Source of the DNA: CAMDTE01 sp964504345 | GTDB lineage: Bacteria > Bacteroidota > Bacteroidia > Flavobacteriales > Schleiferiaceae | NCBI GenBank assembly: GCA_964504345.1 | Contig: CAZDDX010000002.1 | Coordinates: 62,001 to 126,000 of the forward strand | Length of the DNA stretch: 64,000 bases | Direction of reading: 5' to 3' | The notes under the pieces: model-generated | What the model was told of the DNA's origin: nothing | Seen by the model: the letters and a program-made list of their open reading frames with translations, nothing else | Databases searched by the model: none | Made by a program: the position numbers and the translations under genes | Part shown: positions 34,572-42,763 of the stretch, piece after piece | Layout: each line of letters starts with the position of its first letter | Numbering within the stretch: position 1 is the stretch's first letter

Positions 34572-35528
34572 TTAGAACAGGGCCCGTGCGATCTTCTCGG
34601 TTTCGTCTGCCTTACCCATGGTGTAGTAGTGCAGAACCGGAACGCCGGCAGCCATCAATTCACGGGACTGGGCGATGGTCCACTCCACCCCTACGGCTTT
34701 GACGGCCTCGGGGGTTTTCGCCACTTCTAGGGCATCCACCAAGTCGTCCGGCAATGTCACGGAAAAATGACGAGGTACGGTGTTCAATTGACTGGCGGTA
34801 GTAATAGGTTTTAGCCCGGGGATGATGGGGACGCTGATGCCGGCGGCCCGGCAATCCTCCACAAACTTGAAGTAAGCAGCGTTGTCAAAAAACATTTGCG
34901 TCACAATATACTCCGCGCCAGCCTCCACCTTGGCCTTGAGGTGGCGCAAGTCCGCTTTGGTGTTGGGCGCCTCAAAGTGCTTTTCCGGGTAGCCCGCAAC
35001 CCCAATGCAAAAATTGGAGGGATTGGTATTTTGTACCTCGTCGTGGAGGTACTGGCCGCGGTTCAACCCCACTACTTGTTGGATGAGGTCCAACGCGTGC
35101 GCATGACCACCGGGCTCGGGTGTGAATTGGGCTTCTGACTTGAGGGCGTCGCCCCGCAGCAACAAAACGTTGTTTATGCCCAAATAATGCAAATCAATCA
35201 GGGCGTACTCCGTTTCCTCCGCAGTAAAGCCGCCGCACAAAATATGCGGAACGGTGTCCACGTGGAATTTGTTTTGGATGGCCGCACAGATGCCGACGGT
35301 TCCCGGCCTTTTGCGGGTGTGGACTTTCTGCAACAGCCCGTTGGGGTGCTTCTTGTAAATAAATTCCTCGCGGTGGCTGGTGACGTCGATGAATTTGGGG
35401 TCAAATTGCATCAGCCGTTCGATGTTTTGGAAGAGGCCGTCGATGGAGGTGCCTTTTACAGGGGGAAGAATTTCAAAACTGAATAGCGTCTTGCCTTGGG
35501 CGGCGGCGATGTGGTCGGTTACTTTCAC
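34572..35528 (-). CDS. metF: Methylenetetrahydrofolate reductase
   Basis: Makes 5-methyltetrahydrofolate, the methyl donor for MetH. 318 residues from a GTG start (35528-35526): MKVTDHIAAAQGKTLFSFEI. Family segments FSFEILPPVKGTSIDGLF, PKFIDVTSHR, LLRGDALKSEA, the FAD-binding IGVAGYPEKHFEAPN and YIVTQMFFDNAAYFKFVEDC are present. Last gene of the metH-N/metH-C/metF run; 49 bases separate it from metH, so the SAM-I riboswitch probably governs all three. Confidence 0.95.
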   Translation of the reverse strand: MKVTDHIAAAQGKTLFSFEILPPVKGTSIDGLFQNIERLMQFDPKFIDVTSHREEFIYKKHPNGLLQKVHTRKRPGTVGICAAIQNKFHVDTVPHILCGGFTAEETEYALIDLHYLGINNVLLLRGDALKSEAQFTPEPGGHAHALDLIQQVVGLNRGQYLHDEVQNTNPSNFCIGVAGYPEKHFEAPNTKADLRHLKAKVEAGAEYIVTQMFFDNAAYFKFVEDCRAAGISVPIIPGLKPITTASQLNTVPRHFSVTLPDDLVDALEVAKTPEAVKAVGVEWTIAQSRELMAAGVPVLHYYTMGKADETEKIARALF

Positions 35529-35577
35529 GGGGTGGTGCGTATGAATATTATTAGGATTGCTTTGTGATGAAGGTCGG

Positions 35578-38214
35578 TCAGTCCAAAAGGGGTTGGAGCC
35601 AGCGGCGCGCTTCGGCGGTGGAAATGCCCCGGCGTTGTGCGTAGCTCTGAAGTTGGTCTTCTGCGATGCGCGGGATGCCAAAGTAGCGGGCCTCCGGATG
35701 GGCAAAGTAGTATCCGGAAACCGCGGCGGTGGGGGTCATGGCTCTGCTGTCCGTCAGCTGTAGGCCGGTGTGTACCTCGGCGTCTAAAAGTTTGAAGATG
35801 AGGTCTTTTTCTAGGTGGTCTGGGCAAGCCGGGTAGCCGGGGGCAGGGCGAATGCCTTGGTAGCGCTCGGCGATGAGGTCTGCATTGGAGGCGTTTTCTT
35901 GGGGGGAATAGCCCCAGAATTCGGTGCGCACGCGGTGGTGAAGGCGCTCCGCGAAGGCTTCCGCCAATCGGTCTGCCAACGCTTGAAGCATGAGTGCGCG
36001 GTAGTCGTCGTGCTGCGCTTGAAATTCGTGCACGCGCTCGGCCACCCCGTGGCCCACGGTGACCGCAAAAAGTCCCAGGGTGTCGCCGCTGGGGTCTATG
36101 AAGTCCGACAGGCACCAATAGGGCTGCCCCGCCGCTTTTTCTCCTTGTTGACGAAGGCCGATGAAGCGATGGAGCGTGCCGTCAGGCGCGGTGACTTCGA
36201 TGTCGTCCTCCTTCGACTTTGCTGGGAAAAATCCGTACACGCCGTGGGCGGTCAACCACGATTCGGAAACGATTTGGCGCAACAGTTCTTGGGCGTCGTT
36301 GTAGACGGACTGGGCTTGCACACCCACCACGGAATCGTTCAGGATTTCCGGGAATTTTCCGTGCAGGTCCCAGGCTTGGAAGAAGGGAGTCCAATCGATG
36401 TACGGAATCAGTTCTTCCACTGGATAATCGCGCAACGGAAAGACGCCCCACTGCTTGGGGGGAGCGGGTTTTGCGGCGAAGTCCGGGCGAAAACGCTGCT
36501 CCCGAGCTGCGGCCAAGGAAACGAAGCGCTTTTCGCGCTGGCGTTCTTCGTACTGGGTGCGGAGGCGATCGTACTCCGCGCGAAGGTCCGAATGGAAAGC
36601 GACGCGGTCCTGTCCCAGTAGTTTTTGGACCACCGGAACGGCACGGGAAGCGTCGTTGACGTGCACCAGGGGGCCGGTGAAGGCGGGCTGTATCTTGACG
36701 GCGGTGTGTACGCGGGAGGTGGTGGCGCCGCCAATGAGCAACGGAAGCCGGATGTTTTGGCGCTCCATTTCGCGGGCCACAAAGACCATTTCATCTAAGG
36801 AAGGGGTGATGAGCCCGCTCAGGCCGATGGCGTCCACTCCGTGGGCCACGGCTTCGTCCAAAATGCGCTGCGCCGGAACCATGACGCCCAAATCGATGAT
36901 TTCGTAGTTGTTGCACTGAAGGACGACGCCCACAATGTTCTTGCCTATGTCGTGCACGTCGCCTTTAACGGTGGCGAGCAGGATTTTTCCTTGTTTGCGG
37001 GGGGCGCCGCCGGCTGCGCCGGCGGCCTCAAAATGCGGTTCCAACCACGCAACCGCCTTCTTCATGACGCGGGCGGACTTTACCACCTGCGGCAAGAACA
37101 TCTTTCCAGATCCAAAAAGGTCCCCCACGGTGTTCATTCCGCGCATCAGGGGGCCTTCAATGACGGCCAATGGACTTTCCAACGCAGCCAGGACCTCGGC
37201 GGCGTCCGCCTCAATGTGGGCGTCAATTCCGTTCACCAGCGCATGTTCCATTCGCGCCTCCACCGGCAACAAGCGCCAGGCCTCGTCCACACGTTCGCCG
37301 GCAGACTTTCCTTGGTGCTTGAAGGACTCTGCCAACGCCAACAATCGCTCTGAGGCGTCGGCGTCCCGGTCAAACAAAACGTCTTCGATGGCCGTGCGCA
37401 AGGCCGAATCTACCTGTTCGTAGACCACCAATTGGCTCGGATTGACGATGCCCATATCTAGGCCGTAGCGGATTGCGTGGTAGAGGAAACAGGCGTGGAT
37501 GGCCTCGCGCACGGCGTCGTTCCCACGAAAACTGAAGCTTACGTTGCTGACGCCGCCGCTGACCAAGGCATTGGGGAGGTTGGCCTTGATCCAAGCGGTT
37601 GCTTCAAAGAAATCCAACGCGTTCCGACGGTGTTCCTCCATGCCCGTGGCTACAGGGAAGATGTTGGGATCGAACACAATATCTTCCGACGGGAAACCGG
37701 TTGCTACGAGCAACCGGTACGCCCGCTCGCAGATTTCGATGCGTCGGGCCAAGGTATCTGCCTGGCCGTTTTCGTCAAAGGCCATAATGATTACTGCTGC
37801 GCCGTACCGTCGGCACAAACGCGCTTGGCGCAAAAATTCCTCCTCCCCTGCTTTCAATGAGATGGAGTTGACGATCCCTTTGCCCTGAAGGCAGCGCAGC
37901 CCCGCCTCCAGAATCTCCCACCGGGAGGAGTCCACCATGATGGGGATGCGGGCGATGTCTGGCTCTGAGGCTATTAAGTTGAGAAAGGTGGTCATGGCTT
38001 CGGTGCCGTCCAGCAACCCTTCGTCCATGTTAACGTCCAAAATCTGCGCTCCGCCTTGAACCTGCTCCCGGGCGATTTCCAAGGCCTCGTCAAAAAGACC
38101 CGACTGAATGAGGCGCAGGAATTTGCGCGACCCGGTGACGTTGGTGCGTTCGCCCACGTTCACAAAATTGCTCGACGGCCCAATGATCAAGGGCTCCAGT
38201 CCACTGAGTTTCAT
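35578..38214 (-). CDS. metH: Cobalamin-dependent methionine synthase, pterin/B12/activation part
   Basis: 878 residues covering modules 2-4 of MetH. The methyltetrahydrofolate-binding TIM barrel (about 1-260) has SSNFVNVGERTNVTGSRKF and EEHRRNALDFFEATAWIKAN; the B12 domain (about 300-540) has the cobalt-ligand loop GDVHDIGKNIVGVVLQCNNY; the reactivation domain at the C-terminus has RIRP-like GIRPAPGYPACPDHLEK and HPEARYFGI. The homocysteine-binding module is encoded separately just upstream, and the start ATG overlaps its stop by four bases. MetH split this way is known in Bacteroidota. An in-frame start farther upstream (38298) lies inside the partner gene. Confidence 0.94.
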   Translation of the reverse strand: MKLSGLEPLIIGPSSNFVNVGERTNVTGSRKFLRLIQSGLFDEALEIAREQVQGGAQILDVNMDEGLLDGTEAMTTFLNLIASEPDIARIPIMVDSSRWEILEAGLRCLQGKGIVNSISLKAGEEEFLRQARLCRRYGAAVIIMAFDENGQADTLARRIEICERAYRLLVATGFPSEDIVFDPNIFPVATGMEEHRRNALDFFEATAWIKANLPNALVSGGVSNVSFSFRGNDAVREAIHACFLYHAIRYGLDMGIVNPSQLVVYEQVDSALRTAIEDVLFDRDADASERLLALAESFKHQGKSAGERVDEAWRLLPVEARMEHALVNGIDAHIEADAAEVLAALESPLAVIEGPLMRGMNTVGDLFGSGKMFLPQVVKSARVMKKAVAWLEPHFEAAGAAGGAPRKQGKILLATVKGDVHDIGKNIVGVVLQCNNYEIIDLGVMVPAQRILDEAVAHGVDAIGLSGLITPSLDEMVFVAREMERQNIRLPLLIGGATTSRVHTAVKIQPAFTGPLVHVNDASRAVPVVQKLLGQDRVAFHSDLRAEYDRLRTQYEERQREKRFVSLAAAREQRFRPDFAAKPAPPKQWGVFPLRDYPVEELIPYIDWTPFFQAWDLHGKFPEILNDSVVGVQAQSVYNDAQELLRQIVSESWLTAHGVYGFFPAKSKEDDIEVTAPDGTLHRFIGLRQQGEKAAGQPYWCLSDFIDPSGDTLGLFAVTVGHGVAERVHEFQAQHDDYRALMLQALADRLAEAFAERLHHRVRTEFWGYSPQENASNADLIAERYQGIRPAPGYPACPDHLEKDLIFKLLDAEVHTGLQLTDSRAMTPTAAVSGYYFAHPEARYFGIPRIAEDQLQSYAQRRGISTAEARRWLQPLLD

Positions 38215-39215
38215 AAGGCGGCAGGAAGGGGTCTGGGTTCGTAACGAGCCGCTTTGGCGGCAAAGGCCCGAATGTGCTCCGGAGTGGTGCCGCAGCAACC
38301 GCCCAAAATATTGACCAAGCCGAGTTGGAGGTACTCCTCAACGGCGTCTGCCATTTGCTCGGGGGTTTCGTCGTACCCGCCCAAGGCGTTGGGCAATCCA
38401 GCGTTGGGGTAAGCACTTACCAAGAAGGGTGCCTCTGCGGCCAGGGTTTGCAGGTAGGGCCGCAGGTCTTTGGCGCCGAGGGCGCAGTTCAGCCCAATGC
38501 TGAGCAAGGGCAAATGACTGAGACTGATCAAGAAGGCTTCCGTGGTTTGGCCGCTCAAGGTGCGTCCACTGGCGTCCGTGATGGTGCCGCTGACCAGGAT
38601 GGGGACGGTTTTGCCGGTGGCGGCAAAGGCTTCCTCCACGGCGAACAAGGCTGCTTTGGCGTTGAGGGTGTCGAACACGGTTTCCACCAAGAGGGCATCT
38701 ACGCCGCCTTCCAACAAGGCCTCCGCCTGCTCTTGGTACGCACGGACCAGTTCCTCAAAGGTGGTGGCGCGGTACCCCGGTCGGTTGACGTCCGGACTCA
38801 GACTCAGGGTTCGGTTGGTGGGGCCGATGGCTCCAGCCACAAATCGGGGACGGTCCGGCGTGGATGCGGCGTCGGCTGCTTTGCGGGCCAATTCTGCACC
38901 GGCGCGGTTGATTTCCTTGACCAAATGGGACATGCCGTAGTCCGCTAGGGAAATGGACTGAGCGTTGAACGTATTGGTTTCCACCAAGTCCGCACCGGCT
39001 TCAAAATAGGCCGCATGTATGGATTGAACGATTTCCGGCTGGGTGAGGTTCAGCAAATCGTTGTTCCCGCGAAGGGACTGGGGCCAGTTGGCGAACTGCT
39101 CGCCGCGGTATCCGTCCTCGTCCAACCGGTAGGTTTGGAGCATGGAACCCATGGCTCCGTCCAAGATCAGGACGCGCTCTTGGGCAATTTTGTAAAGGGG
39201 GTGCTTGGGGTCCAC
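38211..39215 (-). CDS. metH: Methionine synthase, homocysteine-binding subunit (split MetH N-terminal module)
   Basis: 334 residues equal to module 1 of MetH. GTG start (39215-39213) giving MDPKHPLYKIAQERVLILDG, then AMGSMLQTYRL, DLVETNTFNAQSISLADYGM, RFVAGAIGPTNRTLSLSPDV and the zinc ligands in GLNCALGAKDLRP and NILGGCCGTTPEHIRA. Stop overlaps the next metH gene (ATGA). A SAM-I riboswitch lies in the leader at about 39230-39390. Confidence 0.94.
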   Translation of the reverse strand: MDPKHPLYKIAQERVLILDGAMGSMLQTYRLDEDGYRGEQFANWPQSLRGNNDLLNLTQPEIVQSIHAAYFEAGADLVETNTFNAQSISLADYGMSHLVKEINRAGAELARKAADAASTPDRPRFVAGAIGPTNRTLSLSPDVNRPGYRATTFEELVRAYQEQAEALLEGGVDALLVETVFDTLNAKAALFAVEEAFAATGKTVPILVSGTITDASGRTLSGQTTEAFLISLSHLPLLSIGLNCALGAKDLRPYLQTLAAEAPFLVSAYPNAGLPNALGGYDETPEQMADAVEEYLQLGLVNILGGCCGTTPEHIRAFAAKAARYEPRPLPAAL

Positions 39216-39229
39216 AGGCAGAGCAGTAT

Positions 39230-39390
39230 GAATGAGTGCCTATGCAGAAAGACCGAAGCCGGGGGCGGCATTGAGGACTCATCTATCCGACGATCGGCGC
39301 GAGGCCGTCGTCAGCGGGAGGTAGCACCCGCCCTGTGCGGGTTGCTAAGACGTCGTAGGGCCCAGTCCCTCGGTCTTTCTGGATAAGCGG
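39230..39390 (-). promoter_or_regulatory. SAM-I (S-box) riboswitch of the metH-metF operon
   Basis: On the minus strand the leader shows S-box core elements in order: P1 arm TATCC, AGAAAGACCGAGGGACTG, GGCCC, GACGTCTTAGCAACC, GGGTGCTACCTCC, a P4 hairpin (GACGAC...GTCGTC-like) and the P1 return GGATA then GATGAG. P2 pairs AAGAC with GTCTT. Downstream, TCGGTCTTTCTG (plus positions 39245-39256 as its complement) is exactly complementary to aptamer bases at 39370-39381, and ATGAGT can pair with ACTCAT near 39232; these may form the switching platform. The metH GTG lies about 30 bases beyond. Confidence 0.9.
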
Positions 39391-39392
39391 TG

Positions 39393-39400
39393 CAAAGATA
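39393..39400 (-). promoter_or_regulatory. -7 promoter element for the metH leader
   Basis: Minus-strand TATCTTTG, exact match, placed so that transcription would begin at the 5' edge of the SAM-I aptamer. Confidence 0.6.
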
Positions 39401-39474
39401 GGAAGATTTTGGGCTTAGTCCTATACGCTTTAGCTCTCAGGATAATTGCTCCATCCAAGTTGAACCTGTAACCT

Positions 39475-39930
39475 TCACTTTCCTCGATGCAACACAATCA
39501 AGCTCTGCACCGTGGAGATGTTGGGCAACGCTGCCAATTTTTTGTTCAGGAAACGGTGGTAGGCATCCATGGACGGCATGGCTACCTTGAGCATGAAATC
39601 GTGCGGGCCGGTGATGTGGTACCACTCCTCAACTTCAAACAAACCGCGGAGGTCGGACTGAAAGGCCTCCAAAATGGTGTCCCGATGCTCCTTCAAACGG
39701 ATGGAGACGAAGACCACCAGCTCTTTGCCCAGCGCGGCCGGCGGAACCTCCGCCCGATACCCCGCAATGACGCCGGCCGCTTCCATGCGCTTGATGCGCT
39801 CGTAGGTGGCGGTGGACGATTTGTGCACCCGTTTGGCCAGCTCCTTGGTGCTCAAACGCGCGTCGTCTTGCAGCGCACGGAGGAGCTGTAAATCCACTTC
39901 GTCTAGATCAATTTTCTGAAAAGAGGGCAT
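39475..39930 (-). CDS. Lrp/AsnC family transcriptional regulator
   Basis: 151 residues: N-terminal helix-turn-helix (DEVDLQLLRALQDDARLSTK, ELAKRVHKSSTATYERIKRM, EAAGVIAGYRAEV) and a RAM effector domain (LVVFVSIRLKEHRDTILEAF, YHITGPHDFMLKVAMPSMDA). Lrp-type proteins sense amino acids and form octamers. Its divergent neighbour is a sulfur amino acid lyase, with a 7-bp inverted repeat between them, so it probably senses methionine or a related amino acid and controls that gene and itself. Confidence 0.92.
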   Translation of the reverse strand: MPSFQKIDLDEVDLQLLRALQDDARLSTKELAKRVHKSSTATYERIKRMEAAGVIAGYRAEVPPAALGKELVVFVSIRLKEHRDTILEAFQSDLRGLFEVEEWYHITGPHDFMLKVAMPSMDAYHRFLNKKLAALPNISTVQSLIVLHRGK

Positions 39931-39941
39931 AAAATAGATTT

Positions 39942-39961
39942 TTTATCTAAAATAAGATAAA
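39942..39961. promoter_or_regulatory. Candidate Lrp/AsnC operator (inverted repeat)
   Basis: TTTATCT, six-base spacer AAAATA, AGATAAA: a perfect 7-bp inverted repeat 12 bases before the lrp ATG, between the divergent regulator and PLP-lyase genes. The AT-rich dyad is typical of Lrp-family sites. Confidence 0.5.
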
Positions 39962-40000
39962 TTTTCGGAAAATATCACTTCTTCCTTTCAAATTTGAATC

Positions 40001-41251
40001 ATGACTGGAAACCATCCCGAATCCCTGATGATGTCCCACGGCTACGAGCCGTCTTGGAGCGAGTATTCCGTAAAACCGCCCTTGTTTCTGACGTCCACCT
40101 TTGCCTTCCCCAATGCGGAAGCCGGCAAGCACTTTTTCGCCGTGGCCTACGGCAAGGAAGCCCAACGCGAAGGCGAGGTACAGGGCCTCATTTACAGCCG
40201 TTTGAACAACCCCAACCTGCAAATTTTGGAGGAACGTTTGGCGGTTTGGGAAAACGCAGACGAGGCCGCTGTGTTTGAGAGCGGCATGAGCGCCATCTCC
40301 ACGGTGTTCCTGGCCTTTCTGAAACCCGGAGATCGGTTGCTGCTGAGCAACCCGGTGTACGGAGGAACGCACCACTTTGCCTACCACTACCTCACCAGCA
40401 TTGGCGTGCACGTAACGCCGTTCGACGCCACCTCCGATTTGGTGGCTTTGGGCGACGCCCTGATTGCCAGCGGTGAAGGCGCCCAAGTGCGGGTGCTGCA
40501 CGCGGAAACTCCGGCCAACCCCACCAACGCCATGGTGGACCTGGAAGGACTCAACACGTTGCGCCGTCGGTTGGAAACCGCCTACGGAACCTCCATCTTG
40601 TACGCCGTGGACAACACCTACATGGGGCCCATCTGGCAAAAGCCCTTGGAATGGGGGGCGGATTTGTCCGTGTACTCCGCCACCAAGTACTTGTCCGGGC
40701 ACTCGGACTTGATTGCCGGAGCCGTGGTAGGTCGTTCGGAGGTATTGGCTGCGGTCAAAGGCCTGCGCACCTTCATCGGCAACATGGCTTCTCCTTTTAC
40801 CTGCTGGTTACTGACGCGCTCTCTGGAGACACTGTCTTTGCGGATGGCGAAGCAAACGGAAAACGCCCAAAAGGTGGCGTCGTTCCTGCAGCAACACCCG
40901 GCGGTGGAACGGGTGTATTTTCCGGGGCTACCGGAACAAGGAGCGGAGCAGAACGCTATTTACGCGAAGCAGTGCACCGCGCCCGGCGCCATGATTTCCT
41001 TCGACGTCCGCGGCGGCGAAACCGGCGCTTTTGGCTGTTTGAATGCCCTCAAGCACATCAAATTAGCGGTGAGTTTGGGCTCCAACGAAAGTCTGGCCCA
41101 ACACCCCTACCACATGACGCACGCAGACATGCCGGACGCAGAAAAGGAATCGCTGGGACTCACGGCTTCCATGATTCGTTTGAGCGTGGGCATTGAACAT
41201 CCGGACGACATCATTGCGGACTTAAAACAATCGTTGAATTTCCTATTATAA
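40001..41251 (+). CDS. Cys/Met metabolism PLP enzyme (methionine gamma-lyase / cystathionine gamma-synthase type)
   Basis: 416 residues of fold-type I PLP enzyme. The cofactor lysine lies in SVYSATKYLSGHSDLIAGAV (about Lys229); LIYSRLNNPNLQILEERLAV, VFESGMSAISTVFLAFLKPG and SNPVYGGTHHF are standard family segments, and AVDNTYMGPIWQKPLEWGA holds the pyridine-nitrogen aspartate. Family members cleave methionine or cystathionine, or join sulfide or cysteine to acyl-homoserine; sequence alone does not decide. The divergent Lrp regulator, and metK next on the same strand, argue for a methionine-linked role. Confidence 0.88.
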   Translation: MTGNHPESLMMSHGYEPSWSEYSVKPPLFLTSTFAFPNAEAGKHFFAVAYGKEAQREGEVQGLIYSRLNNPNLQILEERLAVWENADEAAVFESGMSAISTVFLAFLKPGDRLLLSNPVYGGTHHFAYHYLTSIGVHVTPFDATSDLVALGDALIASGEGAQVRVLHAETPANPTNAMVDLEGLNTLRRRLETAYGTSILYAVDNTYMGPIWQKPLEWGADLSVYSATKYLSGHSDLIAGAVVGRSEVLAAVKGLRTFIGNMASPFTCWLLTRSLETLSLRMAKQTENAQKVASFLQQHPAVERVYFPGLPEQGAEQNAIYAKQCTAPGAMISFDVRGGETGAFGCLNALKHIKLAVSLGSNESLAQHPYHMTHADMPDAEKESLGLTASMIRLSVGIEHPDDIIADLKQSLNFLL

Positions 41252-41261
41252 TGTACCTTTG
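41234..41261 (+). promoter_or_regulatory. Promoter of metK
   Basis: TTG (41234-41236), 17-base spacer, TACCTTTG (41254-41261). It overlaps the 3' end of the preceding gene and places the transcript start right before the riboswitch. Confidence 0.7.
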
Positions 41262-41265
41262 CAAC

Positions 41266-41317
41266 CGCGTGGAAGGATTTGCTCCGATTGCAACCACGGT
41301 AAAAAATGCTAAAGACG
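41266..41317 (+). promoter_or_regulatory. SAM-II/SAM-V-type pseudoknot riboswitch of metK
   Basis: P1 arms CGTGG (41268-41272) and CCACG (41294-41298) enclose GGATTTG and CCGATTGCAA; downstream comes TAAAAAATGCTAAAG. These are the conserved words of the SAM-II family (GATTT, ATTGCAA, GCTAAA) in the same order and spacing as the classical H-type pseudoknot. SAM-II and SAM-V share this core, and I cannot separate them by eye. About 70 bases lie between it and the metK ATG. Confidence 0.85.
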
Positions 41318-41387
41318 GGATCTTCAGCACTTTGCCTTCATTGCAACGGACCGATTCGACGCGCTTAATAACGCTACAAAACGAATC

Positions 41388-42671
41388 ATGAGCTACTTAT
41401 TTACCTCCGAATCGGTGTCCGAAGGGCACCCCGACAAAATCGCCGACCAAATTTCCGATGCGTTGGTGGACCACTTCTTGGCGTTTGACCCGTCTTCCAA
41501 AGTGGCCTGCGAAACGCTGGTGACCACCGGCCAGGTGGTCTTGGCAGGCGAAGTCAAGTCTTCCACCTACTTGGACGCCCAAGAAATTGCGCGCGACGTC
41601 ATCCGAAAAATTGGGTACACCAAGAGCGAATACATGTTTGAGGCCAACTCGTGCGGCATTTTTAGCGCCATTCACGAGCAGTCCGCAGACATCAATCAAG
41701 GCGTGGAAAAGGCCAACTTGGAAAACCAAGGCGCTGGAGACCAAGGCATTATGTTTGGCTATGCCACGGACGAAACGTCCAACTTCATGCCGTTGGCCTT
41801 GGAAATCAGCCACTTGCTTTTGCGCGAACTGGCCGCCATCCGCAAGGAGGGAAAGACCATGAAGTACCTGCGCCCGGACTCGAAGAGCCAGGTAACCATC
41901 AAGTATTCCGACCGCCACGTGCCGGAAGCCATCGATACCATTGTCATCTCCACCCAACACGACGACTTCGGTGTAGAAGATGAGGTAATGCAAGCGCGCA
42001 TTACCGCAGACATCCTGCGGGTTTTGATTCCCCGCGTGAAAAAGCAGTTGCCCCGCAAGATCCAAAAGCTCTTCACTGCCGACGTTCGGTACCTGATCAA
42101 TCCCACGGGCAAATTTGTTATTGGCGGACCGCACGGAGACACCGGACTGACGGGCCGAAAAATCATTGTAGACACCTACGGCGGCAAGGGCGCGCACGGA
42201 GGCGGTGCCTTCTCCGGCAAAGACCCTTCCAAGGTGGACCGTTCTGCGGCCTACGCAGCGCGCTACGTGGCCAAGAACTTGGTGGCTGCCGGCGTGGCCA
42301 AGCAAGCATTGGTGCAGCTGGCCTATGCCATTGGCGTAGCCGAGCCGGTGGGCTTCTACATCAACACCTACAACACAGGCCTGGTGCGCGGTGCAGACGG
42401 AAAAAAGCTAAACGACGGAGCCATTGCGGACCGCATCCGCGGCTTGTTTGACCTCCGCCCCTACTTCATTGAGCAAAAATTCGGCTTGCGTCAACCTATT
42501 TACGCCGAAACAGCCGCGTATGGCCACATGGGTCGCACACCAGAAACCGTGACCAAGGAGTTCAAGCGCCCGGGAGCCAACGGCATCGAGAAAAAAGAAA
42601 TGACCGTGGAACTCTTCACCTGGGAAAAGTTGAATTCTGTAGATCAAATTCGCGCCGAATTCGGAATATAA
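41388..42671 (+). CDS. metK: S-adenosylmethionine synthetase
   Basis: Makes SAM from methionine and ATP. 427 residues with SESVSEGHPDKIADQISDAL at the N-terminus, GAGDQGIMFGYATDETSNFM, and the phosphate-binding GGPHGDTGLTGRKIIVDTYG, GGGAFSGKDPSKVDRSAAYA. Length fits the Bacteroidota form. Riboswitch-controlled from the leader. Convergent with ahcY across a strong terminator. Confidence 0.97.
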   Translation: MSYLFTSESVSEGHPDKIADQISDALVDHFLAFDPSSKVACETLVTTGQVVLAGEVKSSTYLDAQEIARDVIRKIGYTKSEYMFEANSCGIFSAIHEQSADINQGVEKANLENQGAGDQGIMFGYATDETSNFMPLALEISHLLLRELAAIRKEGKTMKYLRPDSKSQVTIKYSDRHVPEAIDTIVISTQHDDFGVEDEVMQARITADILRVLIPRVKKQLPRKIQKLFTADVRYLINPTGKFVIGGPHGDTGLTGRKIIVDTYGGKGAHGGGAFSGKDPSKVDRSAAYAARYVAKNLVAAGVAKQALVQLAYAIGVAEPVGFYINTYNTGLVRGADGKKLNDGAIADRIRGLFDLRPYFIEQKFGLRQPIYAETAAYGHMGRTPETVTKEFKRPGANGIEKKEMTVELFTWEKLNSVDQIRAEFGI

Positions 42672-42700
42672 TTTACTGGGGAACCCCTCGGTTGAAAACG

Positions 42701-42728
42701 AAAAAACCCGGCTTCCGCCGGGTTTTTT
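42701..42728. terminator. Bidirectional terminator between metK and ahcY
   Basis: AAAAAACCCGGC, loop TTCC, GCCGGGTTTTTT; symmetric tracts serve both convergent genes. Confidence 0.94.
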
Positions 42729-42763
42729 TGTGCCCACCCGCTGGGGTGAACGGTGCAGAAAAC

